The notes: generated by a model not told the origin, from the letters alone. 64,000 bases of DNA from Solibacillus isronensis (GCF_900168685.1 NZ_FVZN01000013.1:186001-250000), one strand, 5' to 3'; shown: positions 52,156-62,777, counted from the first letter of the stretch. Made by a program: numbers and translations.

Positions 52156-52385
52156 TACAATTTCTCCTTCTCAGAAAAATCACAATCCTAACGTGATTGT
52201 TCCCAGTATCGTTAATGAATTTTTGTTACTAACAAATTAAATATACAGCTACATGATTTTAGAGGCAAATTATCAATCGTAGTTATTATGTGTTTTCCGG
52301 GCAAATGCTATTACAGAAAGAAACAAGTTCTAAATCGATTGCTTATGCGTTGTTTCTTTTGCTAAAGAACCTAGTTAGATTAAGT

Positions 52386-53564
52386 TCACTTCCCACAACA
52401 CTTCTTAAATTTCTTCCCACTCCCGCACGGACAAGGATCATTACGTCCAACTTTGGGGGTCTTCTCCTCTGTGAAGGATGGCAACTGAATCGATTGAATT
52501 TCTTTTTCAAAAGTATTGTTGCGCTCTATTGCTTCCCTTCGCCATGTTTCTAATAATGGATGGTCTTGGTTCATTGCTTTGAAATACGCATAGAACAATT
52601 CATCCATGTCGAGCATATAGCCAGTTTCTCCGCGCGCTCCATACTGTTCAATACATTCAAATGTTGCCTCTGAAAAATGGGCGGCTAAACCTTCAATAAT
52701 CAGCTCCTGTATGTCTATATCTTCCGCTTTCACATAGGCCTCTGCCAAAACTTGCTCGGCAAATTTCGTTTTCGTATGCTTTAAAATAGAAATGACAGGT
52801 ATAAATAGTGATTTATCTATAATATAAGGTTCTAGTAGCTTTACTATTTCATCTGAATGGAAGCGAATAAGTGCTTCACACAATTCCTCCTGTAAAATAT
52901 CCTCTTCAATACGATTTAACAGTGATACAAGTTCAGGAATATGTTCAGATAGCTTCATGACTCCTACAGCTCGAACAGCTAAAATCCCATTGATACTTAT
53001 ATAGTCTTCCTCTATTTCATCACGAAGTATGTACTCGACCTCTGTTGGATCATATTCACCGAAACGAATTAAAAGATCTTGAACCTTTTTGGCAGTAAAG
53101 TATATATGCGAATCAAAGTTTACATTCATTTCTGCCAGCAGCTCGCCAAAAAGTTCCCAAAGTGGCTCAAAGTCATGTACGACATTCGTTTCAAAAATAC
53201 TGTAACGCTTTAAAACATCGAAATACCCTTTTGGCATATAGGGAAATAACAATTTTTCAAACTCCAATAAAATCTTTGTCGGTGTATTGTTTATAAATCT
53301 CACAATTAAATGCTTTTTATCAGCCGAAACTTCCGCTATCCACGATTGGAATAATGTTAACGTTTCCTTATTCTTTTCAAAGCCTTCACCATTTAATAGC
53401 AGTTTTTTTCGAAATCCTTCATGCTCCGCTGCAAAAGCAACAAGCTCATTCGTAAATTCAGCAGGTACAAAAGGATAATCCATTATCTGAGAAAGCCAAA
53501 AATCTTGAAGCACCTCATCCTCCGTCAGAATATTTCCCTTCACACGTTCTAAAAAATGATTCAT
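52386..53564 (-). CDS. SEC-C motif protein with helical repeats
   Basis: A 392-residue protein, mostly helical with HEAT-like repeats in the middle ([40 protein letters not shown]), and a C-terminal SEC-C zinc motif [20 protein letters not shown] like that at the tail of SecA. SEC-C binds zinc and often mediates ribosome or SecB contact. GAGGG is 6 nt before the ATG at 53564; two codons upstream another ATG abuts that site. The specific role is unknown. Confidence 0.82.
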   Translation of the reverse strand: MNHFLERVKGNILTEDEVLQDFWLSQIMDYPFVPAEFTNELVAFAAEHEGFRKKLLLNGEGFEKNKETLTLFQSWIAEVSADKKHLIVRFINNTPTKILLEFEKLLFPYMPKGYFDVLKRYSIFETNVVHDFEPLWELFGELLAEMNVNFDSHIYFTAKKVQDLLIRFGEYDPTEVEYILRDEIEEDYISINGILAVRAVGVMKLSEHIPELVSLLNRIEEDILQEELCEALIRFHSDEIVKLLEPYIIDKSLFIPVISILKHTKTKFAEQVLAEAYVKAEDIDIQELIIEGLAAHFSEATFECIEQYGARGETGYMLDMDELFYAYFKAMNQDHPLLETWRREAIERNNTFEKEIQSIQLPSFTEEKTPKVGRNDPCPCGSGKKFKKCCGK

Positions 53565-53774
53565 GCTCATCCCTCATTTTCTTTTAATATCTTTAGAGTA
53601 CTATATTTGCTAATGCGTGGGAAATTAAGCGTTTATTATGGTGACATTTACAATTTCGTGATGGAAGGGTTAAACTTTAAATATCCATTATTGGAGCTCC
53701 TTTCGTACGTAATCGGTTGACCAGACCTGATTTCTCGTACGACTGGAGTTTTTTCTTTAGCTATATATTGGGAG

Positions 53775-53812
53775 CAAAAAAAGCCGATTGAAAAGTTCTC
53801 AATCAGCCTTTA
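53775..53812 (-). terminator. Terminator overlapping a small membrane gene
   Basis: AGGCTGATTGA pairs with TCAATCGGCT (one G-U) on the minus strand, then TTTTTTT. The stem begins within the end of the gene at 53803. Confidence 0.7.
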
Positions 53813-53991
53813 TTTTTTAACATCTTACTCGTTTCAAGCCCAGCACTGAAAATGGATATAACCATGATGAAGAAAAAAAGAATTTGTATTGAAGGGTTAG
53901 CTGTCCAATATCCTATGAAGTTCATAAAGACAAGAATAACAAATAAAAGAGCAGTAACTGTCGTTATAAAACTACGCCAATTTAGAGTCAT
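53803..53991 (-). CDS. Small membrane protein, 62 residues
   Basis: Two membrane helices (about 9-29 and 34-52), starting MTLNWRSFITTVTALLFVIL. AAAGGGG is 6-7 nt before the ATG. It has a terminator that overlaps its stop. No family recognised. Confidence 0.65.
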   Translation of the reverse strand: MTLNWRSFITTVTALLFVILVFMNFIGYWTANPSIQILFFFIMVISIFSAGLETSKMLKNKG

Positions 53992-54185
53992 TTTAATCCC
54001 CTTTAAATATGTTAACTTCGATTAAATTAAAGGTTAACATAATTTATTGGTATTTTAAACCATAAACTGTTTTTTCACTTCTAGCTAAAATAATTTTACA
54101 GACGGAAGCCTTTTTAAAATTCAGTTGCCCTCAGCATCGGGGATTTCAGTCACTTATGAGTGAGTAACGACAAGCCAATACTTTA

Positions 54186-54665
54186 CTAATCCCAATAATT
54201 AAACACTAAATCTCCTACCGTCTGTGATCTGAAATGATTCATAAAACGGAGCTCCACATCATTAAGTTCATTTTCGTTCATCAGAGTAATACCACCGCTT
54301 TGAGTTTGATATACTAAGGGCTCTGCTAATTGTGATGCTGTTAATACTGTATAGTGATTTTCAAACAAAGCGCCCAATAATTTATGATCCGTAAATTTCA
54401 AGCCCCCTATATCACGATTACTAGTGAAGGCTATATCATCATACATATTATTGTGGAAAATATATAACTCTTCCCCATCAATTTTTACATGAGCATGGGC
54501 ATAGCCAAGATCAATATCGGGTTCAAAAAAGGCCAAAATGCACCCATTTAATTGCTGAACAGACGCGTAGCAATATTTTTTAAATTCAGCAGTAAGGGCT
54601 ACCCAATCACGCTCAAGTGATAAATCCCCCGCACTAAAGCCCGTTACGCCTCTTTTTAGAATCAT
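54186..54665 (-). CDS. Uncharacterised protein, 159 residues
   Basis: A soluble protein of mixed fold starting MILKRGVTGFSAGDLSLERD. Central blocks are LNGCILAFFEPDIDLGYAHA, HVKIDGEELYIFHNNMYDDI and FENHYTVLTASQLAEPLVY. GGGGTG lies 8 nt before the ATG. I do not recognise the family; similar proteins may be immunity- or SMI1-like, but I cannot support that. Single gene. Confidence 0.65.
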   Translation of the reverse strand: MILKRGVTGFSAGDLSLERDWVALTAEFKKYCYASVQQLNGCILAFFEPDIDLGYAHAHVKIDGEELYIFHNNMYDDIAFTSNRDIGGLKFTDHKLLGALFENHYTVLTASQLAEPLVYQTQSGGITLMNENELNDVELRFMNHFRSQTVGDLVFNYWD

Positions 54666-54915
54666 ACATAAAGCACCCCTCTCTTGAATTCTATTTTAAG
54701 ATGTATAGTATGTATAATGGTGGTTTTTCACCGTTCTCCTTTAGATTGCCATAGCTACTGTAATTAAAGCAAAAAAGTATATCCTGATAAAATCAAGATA
54801 TACTCAGATTTAATTATCTACACCCTTATGATGAGAAAACTCGATTAGCTGTAAACGTTAAACCATACCCTCTCTTTGAATCATGAGGATCAAGGCGGTA
54901 TCAGTGCACAAATCT

Positions 54916-55803
54916 TTAATCCTTACTGATACTTTTGCTTTTCGTTTTATACTGGAAATTAACAAAATAAATGCTTATGGCTACTAGCAGCATCCCGATA
55001 ACCAGTGAATATGTCACCGTTTCTCCTAAGAAAAGCACGCCGAGAAGAACAGCGACAATCGGAATGAGAAACGTATAGGAACCAACTTTGCTTGCCTCAC
55101 CAGCGTTAACTAGATTGTAGTAAAGGATGTAGGCTAATGGAATGCCAATGGTCGCCCCAAAGCTGAGCCCTGATACATAATGCGTATTCCATTCGATGGC
55201 AGACCAACTTTCAAACAACGAGCCGGTACCTAAAAGAAAAGCACCGCCCATGATACATTGAAGTGCTACCATCCAATACGCATCTACTTCTTTGCTTATC
55301 TTCTTTACGTAAATTACTCCGAACGCCCAACTTACAGCAGTTAGTAGCCCGAGCGTAACGCCGATTGCTGAAATGTGGACTATCAGACCATCCACACTAA
55401 CAACTGCTACCCCTACAAATCCTAGAAACAAACCGAGGATTTTGACTGGTGTTAAATATTCACCCAGTAATAGCCAAGCGAAAAGGCCAAGTAAAATCGG
55501 TTGAAAATAGACTAGAACGGAAAACAATCCACTCGGTAAATAGAGCAATCCGGCCGTCTGAAGTCCGAAAAACAGAATTGTATTAAAGACAGCCCCAATA
55601 CAGTACTTTTGCCAGTTTTCCCGCCAATTGATTTTTTCCCTAGTCTTCCAAATGATAACTGTCAGCAGGATGCCTCCTAAAAGCGCACGTTGCCCGGCAT
55701 AAAGCAATGGCGGGGCGTAGGGTACAGCTAATTTATTGATTGGCCAACTCGCGCCCCAGATTAAGATGAGGGCAATAAGTGCAACAGTCGATTTTTTAAA
55801 CAC
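54916..55803 (-). CDS. DMT-family transporter (EamA domains)
   Basis: A 295-residue protein with ten predicted membrane helices in two EamA repeats. IALILIWGASWPINKLAV opens the first, and LGLLTAVSWAFGVIYVKKIS the second; FLGETVTYSLVIGMLLVAIS lies near the end. It is an uptake or efflux carrier of the drug/metabolite superfamily. The start is a GTG with AAGGGG 9-10 nt upstream. Substrate unknown. Confidence 0.88.
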   Translation of the reverse strand: MFKKSTVALIALILIWGASWPINKLAVPYAPPLLYAGQRALLGGILLTVIIWKTREKINWRENWQKYCIGAVFNTILFFGLQTAGLLYLPSGLFSVLVYFQPILLGLFAWLLLGEYLTPVKILGLFLGFVGVAVVSVDGLIVHISAIGVTLGLLTAVSWAFGVIYVKKISKEVDAYWMVALQCIMGGAFLLGTGSLFESWSAIEWNTHYVSGLSFGATIGIPLAYILYYNLVNAGEASKVGSYTFLIPIVAVLLGVLFLGETVTYSLVIGMLLVAISIYFVNFQYKTKSKSISKD

Positions 55804-55960
55804 TATCTATATCCCCTTTCATCGGCAAAAAGCATGTCCCTATAATCACTGTAAAGTTCAAAGAGACGATGCACGGTTGCATCGCCTCACATATTAGTAA
55901 GAGTATTTCACACCCTACCTTTACAATCTATCTTACTATGAAAGTATGATTCACATACAT

Positions 55961-56752
55961 CTATAACACACTGAATGCTTCATCTTTTATATCACTGATG
56001 AACATATGTCCTGGTGAATGAGTAATCATAATAGAAGGCTTACTTTCCATCGCAACAGCTTGAGGAGTTACTCCACAAGCCCAAAATACCGGAACCTCCC
56101 CTGGTTTGAATGAGACAGCATCTCCAAAATCAGGTTTTGAAATATCCTGGATGCCAATTTGGCTAGGATCCCCAATATGTATTGGCGCACCGTGCACTGC
56201 CGGGAAACGTGATGTAATCTGGACAGCACGGATGGCATCCTCTGGCGTCATTGGTCGCATACTAACGACTGTCGGCCCTTCGAACATGCCTGCTTTATTA
56301 CACAGAATGTTCGTTTTGTACATTGGAACATTACAGTTTTCTTCGATATGTCTAATCGGAATACCGCTCTCAAGCAGTGGAGTTTCAAATGTAAAGCTAC
56401 AACCGATCAAGAAGCCAACCATATCATCTTCCCAATACTCCGTGATATCTGCCACTTCTTCTGTAAAAACACCATCTCGGTAAATACGATATTTCGGGAT
56501 GTCTTTACGGATATCTGCATTTTCGGCAATCATCGCAGGAATATAAGAACCTGGCTCCGTCACGTCCAATAATGGGCATGACTTCGGATTCCGCTGGCAA
56601 AAAAGTAAAAAGTCAAAGGCATGTTCCTTTTTTAAAATAACCAAGTTCGCTTGTGTATTACCTTTTGACATTCCTGCAGTCGGTCCAGTAATCTCTTGCT
56701 TTCGAATCAACTCTCTTATTTCTTCCGCCTCTAACACTCCATAGTTCACCAT
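55961..56752 (-). CDS. DUF1445 putative hydro-lyase (YcsI)
   Basis: A 263-residue protein of the DUF1445/D-glutamate cyclase-like family (YcsI). Landmarks are GPTAGMSKGNTQANLVILKK, FLIGCSFTFETPLLESGIPI, VVSMRPMTPEDAIRAVQITS and FWACGVTPQAVAMESKPSIM. GGGAGG precedes the ATG. Related D-glutamate cyclases turn D-glutamate into 5-oxo-D-proline; here it follows a YcsG-type transporter and PxpA, as in the Bacillus ycsFGI-kip operon, which suits 5-oxoproline metabolism. Activity is inferred. Confidence 0.88.
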   Translation of the reverse strand: MVNYGVLEAEEIRELIRKQEITGPTAGMSKGNTQANLVILKKEHAFDFLLFCQRNPKSCPLLDVTEPGSYIPAMIAENADIRKDIPKYRIYRDGVFTEEVADITEYWEDDMVGFLIGCSFTFETPLLESGIPIRHIEENCNVPMYKTNILCNKAGMFEGPTVVSMRPMTPEDAIRAVQITSRFPAVHGAPIHIGDPSQIGIQDISKPDFGDAVSFKPGEVPVFWACGVTPQAVAMESKPSIMITHSPGHMFISDIKDEAFSVL

Positions 56753-56782
56753 AAAATCCCTCCCGAAAATCTTCTTACTCTA

Positions 56783-58021
56783 TTATTTAAAAATTAGTGG
56801 TACTTGTTCAATCAACGTCACGATACTTAAATAACCCATGATTACCACGACAAATGCGCCCGTAACCGTCAACCAGATCGGATGTTTATATGTACCAACA
56901 ATATTTTTCTTATGTGCAGCAATTAATAATGTCCCTAAGCCGATTGGCAAAATAAAGGCATTCAACGCACCTACAATAAGCAAGATTGTTACCGGCTTTC
57001 CAACAAAAGCAAACGTTACTGTTGAAATAACGATAAACGCAATGATAACCCAGTTTTGGAACTTCTCAATAAGAGGGTGAAATGTTCTGATAAATGAAAC
57101 CGACGTATATGCAGCACCAACAACAGATGTTACCGCCGCAGCCCACATAATGACACCAAACATACGATAACCAATATCACCTGCAGCTAGCTGGAATACA
57201 GAAGCTGGCGGATTTGCTGGATCAATTGCTAATCCTTTTGATACTACTCCAAGTACAGCCAAGAATAATGCCACACGCATTACACCGGTAACAAGAATCC
57301 CTGTAACAGAGCTTTTCGTAACTTCCGGCAATGATTCAACTCCTTTGATACCTGCGTCCAATAGACGGTGTCCGCCTGCAAACGTAATATATCCTCCTAC
57401 CGTTCCACCAACAAGTGTAACAATAGCGAATATGCTGATTTGCTCCGGTTTAAACGTATTTACAATCGCCTCTCCAACCGGCGGCGATGTAGTAAATGCC
57501 ACGTACAGCATGAGCAGAATCATTACAAACCCTGCACCTTGTGCGACTTTATCCATCGCTTTCCCTGCTTCTTTCACGACAAAAATAAAAATTGCTAAAA
57601 CCGCACTAACAATAGCACCTGTAATCGGATCCCAGCCAAGCATGGCATTCAGACCCAAACCTGCGCCAGCTACGTTCCCGATATTAAATGCCAAACCGCC
57701 AATTACGATAAGTATTGCCAAAACAACGCCCAGTCCAGGTAACACCTTATTGGCAATTTCTTGCCCACGCAATCCGGAAACGGCAATGATTCTCCAAATA
57801 TTCATTTGTGAAAAGATGTCTAATAGTAATGAAATTAAAATAACAAAGGCAAAGCTCGCAGCCAATTGCTGTGTAAATACAGTAGTTTGTGTCAAGAAGC
57901 CCGGCCCTATCGATGATGTGGCCATTAAAAAGGCAGCTCCAAGTAAAACACTTCTACTTACCTTCTTTTTCCCCGTAACGTTGACATCTTTTTGTGTTGC
58001 ATCGGTTTTAGGATTTTTCAT
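56783..58021 (-). CDS. NRAMP-like transporter YcsG
   Basis: A 412-residue membrane protein with about 11 helices. It resembles the YcsG branch of the NRAMP superfamily: [40 protein letters not shown] and [26 protein letters not shown] lies 5 nt before the ATG at 58021, which overlaps the end of pxpA by 14 bp. The Asp-Pro-Gly metal motif of true NRAMPs is Gly-Pro-Gly here, so a metal ion is unlikely to be its cargo; 5-oxoproline or a relative is suggested by the operon. Confidence 0.85.
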   Translation of the reverse strand: MKNPKTDATQKDVNVTGKKKVSRSVLLGAAFLMATSSIGPGFLTQTTVFTQQLAASFAFVILISLLLDIFSQMNIWRIIAVSGLRGQEIANKVLPGLGVVLAILIVIGGLAFNIGNVAGAGLGLNAMLGWDPITGAIVSAVLAIFIFVVKEAGKAMDKVAQGAGFVMILLMLYVAFTTSPPVGEAIVNTFKPEQISIFAIVTLVGGTVGGYITFAGGHRLLDAGIKGVESLPEVTKSSVTGILVTGVMRVALFLAVLGVVSKGLAIDPANPPASVFQLAAGDIGYRMFGVIMWAAAVTSVVGAAYTSVSFIRTFHPLIEKFQNWVIIAFIVISTVTFAFVGKPVTILLIVGALNAFILPIGLGTLLIAAHKKNIVGTYKHPIWLTVTGAFVVVIMGYLSIVTLIEQVPLIFK

Positions 58022-58793
58022 TTTTACCCTCCAACTTACAGATTGCATCTACAGTAATATTGTTCTTATTCAATGTTTCATTTATATATTTTGCAAAGGC
58101 TAGTGCATGTGCACCATCACCGTGAATACAAATAGTATCTGCTCGCAGCGGAACTTCTGTTTTTTGCTCAGAAACTACGATTCCTTTTGTCACCATTTTT
58201 ACAATTTGTGCAACAGATTGCTCTTGATCTGTAATCATGGCATTCTTTTGTGATCGAGAAGTCAAAGACCCGTCTGCTTGATACGTCCTATCTGCAAATG
58301 CCTCGTGTGCTGTTCGTAAACCAATCTTCTCTCCGGCCTTCGTCAATTCACTCCCGGAAAGTCCAAATAATATCAATGATGGGGATACATCGTATACTGC
58401 TTGTGCAATCGCTTCGGCAAGTTTTGGATCCTTTGCCGCCATATTGTACAGAGCACCGTGGGGTTTTACATGCTGCATTTTTTCATTGAATGTCATTAAA
58501 AATCCTTGCAATGCACCAATTTGATAGACGACCATGTCATATCCTTCTTGAGGAGTAATCGCCATTTCTCTTCGCCCGAATCCGTTCAAATCCGGCAAAC
58601 CAGGATGCGCTCCAATTTTGACACCATTAGAAATGGCCATCTTCACCGTTTCTCTCATCACGCTCGGATCTCCGCCATGAAAACCGCAGGCGATATTTGC
58701 AGATGTAACGTATTTCAAAATTTCTTCTTGCTCCCCCAATTTATAGCGACCAAAACTCTCCCCTAAATCACAATTCAAATCTACTTGAAACAT
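58008..58793 (-). CDS. pxpA: 5-oxoprolinase subunit A (LamB/YcsF)
   Basis: A 261-residue LamB/YcsF protein, the PxpA subunit of prokaryotic 5-oxoprolinase, which opens 5-oxo-L-proline to glutamate with ATP. Typical blocks are [66 protein letters not shown] and [18 protein letters not shown] lies 5-6 nt before the ATG at 58793. It heads a minus-strand operon with ycsG and ycsI, divergent from pxpB-pxpC. Confidence 0.95.
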   Translation of the reverse strand: MFQVDLNCDLGESFGRYKLGEQEEILKYVTSANIACGFHGGDPSVMRETVKMAISNGVKIGAHPGLPDLNGFGRREMAITPQEGYDMVVYQIGALQGFLMTFNEKMQHVKPHGALYNMAAKDPKLAEAIAQAVYDVSPSLILFGLSGSELTKAGEKIGLRTAHEAFADRTYQADGSLTSRSQKNAMITDQEQSVAQIVKMVTKGIVVSEQKTEVPLRADTICIHGDGAHALAFAKYINETLNKNNITVDAICKLEGKNEKS

Positions 58794-58843
58794 ACTTCTC
58801 CCCTCCATTGATAATCGTTTAATAATTAGTAAGTATTTTCGAA

Positions 58844-58861
58844 GTTCCCGAAATTCGGAAC
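58844..58861. promoter_or_regulatory. Near-palindrome, putative IclR operator copy 1
   Basis: GTTCCCGAAATTCGGAAC, near-palindromic, 50 bp upstream of pxpA. It shares CCGAAATTCGnAAC with a second site at 59033-59046 in the same divergent region. An IclR regulator lies nearby. Confidence 0.55.
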
Positions 58862-59030
58862 AGTAGTTTTAAAACTAAAACAAATTCTAGCATAAAAATT
58901 TTCGCTTGAATATATTATTTGCAAAATTATTCGAAAATTGTAAATATCGCAATATTCTTAACATATATACTTGATTTTAAATTTGAAAACAAATTATAAT
59001 GTTAGCAATATCCGTTTTGAAAAACATAAA

Positions 59031-59046
59031 TACCGAAATTCGAAAC
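59031..59046. promoter_or_regulatory. Putative IclR operator copy 2
   Basis: TACCGAAATTCGAAAC, matching copy 1 at 13 of 14 positions over its core, just 18 bp upstream of the pxpB start. Operator role inferred. Confidence 0.5.
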
Positions 59047-59064
59047 CTTAAGGAGCTGTTTATA

Positions 59065-59799
59065 ATGGCCTATCAGAAAATTAATGCACACATAAGGCCC
59101 TTAGGGGATTCTGCGCTAGTCATTCAGTTAGGTGATGGAATCAGCCTTGCCGTCCATGAAAAAGTGAAAAACCTTTGCAATCTATTAGAAAAAGAGCCGT
59201 TTACAGGATTGATTGAATCTGTTCCTTCTTATAATAGCCTTACAATTTATTACAATCCTTTTGCCGTCTTTTTATCAAACACGGTTAAAGAATCAGCAAG
59301 TCCCTATAAGAAAGTAAGTGCGTTTATCTTATCGCTGCTGGATCAATTAGAAACAAGTGAAACTTCCGAACAACGATTAATAACAATCCCAGTCGTGTAC
59401 GGAGGAGAGTTTGGTCCGGATTTAGAATATGTAGCAAGTTATCACGGACTTTCTGTTGAAGATGTCATTCAAATTCATACGTCAAATGAGTACTTAGTTT
59501 ATATGATTGGCTTTGCCCCTGGGTTTCCGTTTATGGGCGGGATGGATGAAAGAATTGCAACACCACGTAAGGATTCACCACGTCTAGCTATCGCACCGGG
59601 TTCTGTAGGAATTGCTGGTAAACAAACAGGCATCTACCCGTTGGAAACTCCCGGAGGATGGCAAATTATCGGCAGGACTCCGCTTGATTTGTTTCTTCCG
59701 GAACTTTCACCGCCAACTCTGTTACAGGCTGGAGATCGAATCCGCTATGTACCGATAACGCTTGAAGAGTATGCTGTCTATAAGGAGATGAAACAATGA
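59065..59799 (+). CDS. pxpB: 5-oxoprolinase subunit B (KipI-like)
   Basis: A 244-residue PxpB/KipI family protein. Blocks include RPLGDSALVIQLGDGISLAV, IPVVYGGEFGPDLEYVASYH and YMIGFAPGFPFMGGMDERIA. AAGGAG lies about 9 nt before the ATG at 59065, and the upstream reading has no ribosome site. It overlaps pxpC by ATGA. With PxpA and PxpC it forms the 5-oxoprolinase. In Bacillus the homologue KipI also inhibits the sporulation kinase KinA; whether that holds here is unknown. Confidence 0.94.
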   Translation: MAYQKINAHIRPLGDSALVIQLGDGISLAVHEKVKNLCNLLEKEPFTGLIESVPSYNSLTIYYNPFAVFLSNTVKESASPYKKVSAFILSLLDQLETSETSEQRLITIPVVYGGEFGPDLEYVASYHGLSVEDVIQIHTSNEYLVYMIGFAPGFPFMGGMDERIATPRKDSPRLAIAPGSVGIAGKQTGIYPLETPGGWQIIGRTPLDLFLPELSPPTLLQAGDRIRYVPITLEEYAVYKEMKQ

Positions 59800-60791
59800 G
59801 CATTAAAGTACTTCATCCTGGATTATTGACTACGATTCAAGATTTAGGGAGATTCGGTTCACAAAAGTTTGGCGTCATCGTAAGTGGCGCAATGGATCCG
59901 ATTTCTCTTAGAATTGCAAATTTACTTGTCGGCAATGACGAAGGCGAAGGAGCGCTTGAAATAACACTTTTAGGGACAACGCTCCAATTTGACACGGATG
60001 AGTTAGTTGCCATTACTGGTGGAGACCTGCAGCCTACAATTGATGGAGAAAAAGCTCCTATGTGGAGACCTGTCCTGATTCGCAAAGGATCTGTTTTAAA
60101 ATTTAAGTCAGCAATTAATGGGTGTAGGGCCTACGTGGCATTCGCTGGTGGAATCATGGTCCCGGAAGTTATGGGAAGTAAAAGCACTTATTTGCGCGCA
60201 GCAATTGGAGGGCTTCAAGGCAGAGCATTACAAAAAGGAGATGTATTGGACAGCGGAGAATTCAATCCAATCAGTCGGGCATTTGTTCATCAGCTCGAAA
60301 AAACGACGACTCACTTTAATTGGTCTGTCGATTATAGAGAGTTTATAACATTCGATAAAACACAAACGATCAGGGTGTTACATGGTGCTGAGTTCGAACG
60401 TTTTGATACCAGAAGCCAACAAGCGTTTTTCTCGAAGCCCTATAAATTAACGACACAAGCGGATCGAATGGGCTATCGATTGGAAGGCGAATCACTCAGC
60501 TTATCAGAGAAATTTGAATTGTTATCGGAAGGCGTTACGTACGGTACCATTCAAGTGCCCTCAAACGGACAACCTATTATTCTGATGGTTGATCGACAAA
60601 CGACAGGAGGATATCCGAAAATCGGTCAAGTCATTTCCGTTGATCTCCCTTGTTTAGCACAAATGCAGCCAAACAGTAACATTCAGTTCAAGAAGTTTTC
60701 TCTTGAACAAGCAGAATTAGAATTGATCAACCAAGAGCAATTGTTGCGTCAATTAGCAATGGGCATCCAGTTTAAAGCACTTCATAAATAA
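59796..60791 (+). CDS. pxpC: 5-oxoprolinase subunit C (KipA-like)
   Basis: A 331-residue PxpC/KipA protein. Blocks are HPGLLTTIQDLGRFGSQKFG, GAMDPISLRIANLLVGNDEG, FAGGIMVPEVMGSKSTYLRA and LMVDRQTTGGYPKIGQVISV. It is coupled to pxpB by a 4-bp overlap. With PxpB it forms the biotin-carboxylase-like half of the oxoprolinase. In Bacillus KipA counteracts KipI. Confidence 0.94.
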   Translation: MSIKVLHPGLLTTIQDLGRFGSQKFGVIVSGAMDPISLRIANLLVGNDEGEGALEITLLGTTLQFDTDELVAITGGDLQPTIDGEKAPMWRPVLIRKGSVLKFKSAINGCRAYVAFAGGIMVPEVMGSKSTYLRAAIGGLQGRALQKGDVLDSGEFNPISRAFVHQLEKTTTHFNWSVDYREFITFDKTQTIRVLHGAEFERFDTRSQQAFFSKPYKLTTQADRMGYRLEGESLSLSEKFELLSEGVTYGTIQVPSNGQPIILMVDRQTTGGYPKIGQVISVDLPCLAQMQPNSNIQFKKFSLEQAELELINQEQLLRQLAMGIQFKALHK

Positions 60792-60866
60792 GAGCACATG
60801 AAAATCAAAAAATTAATAGCAGTTACGGAAATGATTGAACATGGATACATAACCGTATTTAGAACC

Positions 60867-60914
60867 AAAACGAGGCGATCTCGCATCCAATTGATGCAGA
60901 GACCGCCTCGTTTA
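60867..60914. terminator. Bidirectional terminator
   Basis: A long stem of AAACGAGGCG/CGCCTCGTTT plus inner GCATC/GATGC lies between the converging pxpC and IclR genes. Confidence 0.8.
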
Positions 60915-60916
60915 TG

Positions 60917-61672
60917 TTATTTGCTATAGCCTAATTGCATTGAAATATCCTCAGCAATTTTTTTTACCTTCTTTGCGTAGATTTCAACGTTCTCATCCTG
61001 ATAATTCGCTTCGATTCCTGCGATACTTATCCCCGCAATAACTTCTCCATTGTGATTAAAAATCGGGGCAGCAATGGCAGCTGTATGGTTTTCCAATTCA
61101 GAATGACTGATTGTATAGCCATCGATTCTCGCTTGTTTGATCGTTTCATAAATTTTATCTTTTTCAGTAATTGTCCCGTTTGCGAATGATTTTGGGTTAA
61201 TTGACTCTAGATATGTCTCTATTTCTGAATCTGGTAAAAAGGACAAAATTGCACGTGAACAGGCACCAGCATAAAGCGGACTTTTCCTGCCGATTGAAGT
61301 ATACAAACGAACCTTTTGTTTTGTATCTATTTTCTCAATATAGATGGCTTCATCTCCATCTTTAACAATTAAGTTAATGGCTTCCTTCACATCATTATGT
61401 AATTCATGCATAAACGGATAAGCAACTTTACGTAAATCAATCCTGCCTAAAACCAGCTGACCAAATTTGAGAAACAAAAGTCCAAGTCGGTATTTCGAAT
61501 CGCTTCCTTTTTCCAAGAACTCCATTTCCTCTAATGACCTGAGCATTCGATACACCGAAGATTTCGGAATCCCCGATAGATCAATAATTTCTTGAAAGGT
61601 TAATTCAGTATGCTCTATAAATAAATTTAATATATCCATCGAACGGACAACCGTTTTATTTTTGTTGTTCAT
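60917..61672 (-). CDS. IclR-family regulator (KipR-like)
   Basis: A 251-residue IclR regulator starting MNNKNKTVVRSMDILNLFIE. The winged helix-turn-helix includes FQEIIDLSGIPKSSVYRMLR, and the C-terminal GAF-like effector domain has RKSPLYAGACSRAILSFLP and ENHTAAIAAPIFNHNGEVIA then GISIAGIEAN. The start is uncertain: the ATG at 61672 has GGGG 13 nt upstream; an earlier ATG at 61696 has no better site. It matches the place of KipR in the Bacillus ycsFGI-kip locus, and probably controls both pxp units through the CCGAAATTCG repeats. Confidence 0.87.
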   Translation of the reverse strand: MNNKNKTVVRSMDILNLFIEHTELTFQEIIDLSGIPKSSVYRMLRSLEEMEFLEKGSDSKYRLGLLFLKFGQLVLGRIDLRKVAYPFMHELHNDVKEAINLIVKDGDEAIYIEKIDTKQKVRLYTSIGRKSPLYAGACSRAILSFLPDSEIETYLESINPKSFANGTITEKDKIYETIKQARIDGYTISHSELENHTAAIAAPIFNHNGEVIAGISIAGIEANYQDENVEIYAKKVKKIAEDISMQLGYSK

Positions 61673-61945
61673 TAATTTTAGTCTGCCCCTTTCCATTCTT
61701 TTCTATATGTATAAAACTCCCTTATTGAAATCTAGGATACACTTTCTGTCTTAATATAAGTATTATACCAAGATTGGATGATAAAACGGAACCTATAGTA
61801 AGGGCACATCTAATAAGACACATTTTCTTATGGAACGAAATTCCCTTTATTTGAAGCGTTATTTTCGAGTTTTTTGTATTTTATCAATAATTAAAAATTT
61901 CGGCTTATACATAAGGATGTATTGGTTAGATCTTTCCAATTATTC

Positions 61946-61988
61946 TTAAAAAGGCATGTTTTGAATAGAACTTTCAAAACATGCCTTT
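61946..61988 (-). terminator. Terminator of the coiled-coil membrane gene
   Basis: 16-nt arms AAAGGCATGTTTTGAA / TTCAAAACATGCCTTT around a 7-nt loop, T-rich on the minus strand, 34 bp beyond the stop. Confidence 0.8.
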
Positions 61989-62021
61989 GCATAATTTAAC
62001 ATGAATTTTATTTTTAAAACT

Positions 62022-62615
62022 TTAATCTATCTTCATCCTTCTTTTAAAATCTTCAATTTCAAACGGTTCATTATTTTCTTTAATCCTGCTGAATTCAATA
62101 AGTAACTCTTCCTGTTTCGCCTGGATTTTCCTTAACTCTGCCATTTGTTCTTCTCGCTCACATTCTCTCGCATATTCAATGGCACAATCCTTTAATGTAT
62201 CGGCAAGATTATTTATTAGATAACTTTCAAATTTGTCCAGAATGTTCGAATCTAAATATTTCGGACCTATATTAAGTGTTTTTAACATATGGTTGAGTTC
62301 CGTTGCCTTCTGATTCAATTCATTGATTTGGTGTTTATTATTTTCCAACTTTCGAATTGTTAACTTTTCACTTGTACGAAATAAGTAAATAAACGTAGAG
62401 ATGATGACCACCGAACTTATATAAAATATCATGTCATCCTCAAAACCAGCTAATACTAATAAAATAATCGATAAGGTACTTACTAATAATAATTTCATGA
62501 AGGAGATCGGGACTGGCTTTCTCAGTTCTATTAAGTCATTTTCAATACTTGCTTTATCTGACAGTAGTTGTTGCGCTTGCTTTATTTCATCTAAAACCAA
62601 CTGCTTATTACTCAT
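62022..62615 (-). CDS. Coiled-coil membrane protein, 197 residues
   Basis: Starts MSNKQLVLDEIKQAQQLLSD. A first helical region is followed by two membrane segments (about 39-57 and 61-80) and a long, highly charged helical C-terminal region (EREEQMAELRKIQAKQEELL). GGGAGG lies 8 nt before the ATG at 62615; the longer reading to 62687 has none. Probably a membrane-anchored coiled-coil scaffold; no family recognised. Confidence 0.65.
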   Translation of the reverse strand: MSNKQLVLDEIKQAQQLLSDKASIENDLIELRKPVPISFMKLLLVSTLSIILLVLAGFEDDMIFYISSVVIISTFIYLFRTSEKLTIRKLENNKHQINELNQKATELNHMLKTLNIGPKYLDSNILDKFESYLINNLADTLKDCAIEYARECEREEQMAELRKIQAKQEELLIEFSRIKENNEPFEIEDFKRRMKID

Positions 62616-62777
62616 TAATTTAACCTCCCAAAATTCCAAGTCATTTAATTTCAACTTAGTTTGGTCGGAGCAACAAATTTTAAACATGATATTACTAGTC
62701 TTAATTGATTAGCGTCCATACAAAGATATAATTTATTGTAAGTAATATTCAGTTTCTCCGTTTTCTTCATTTTAAAT

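Noticed and set aside
57345-58103. 252-codon plus-strand frame opposite ycsG
   Set aside because: It is the antisense of a conserved membrane transporter and pxpA end; composition is that of an antisense shadow.
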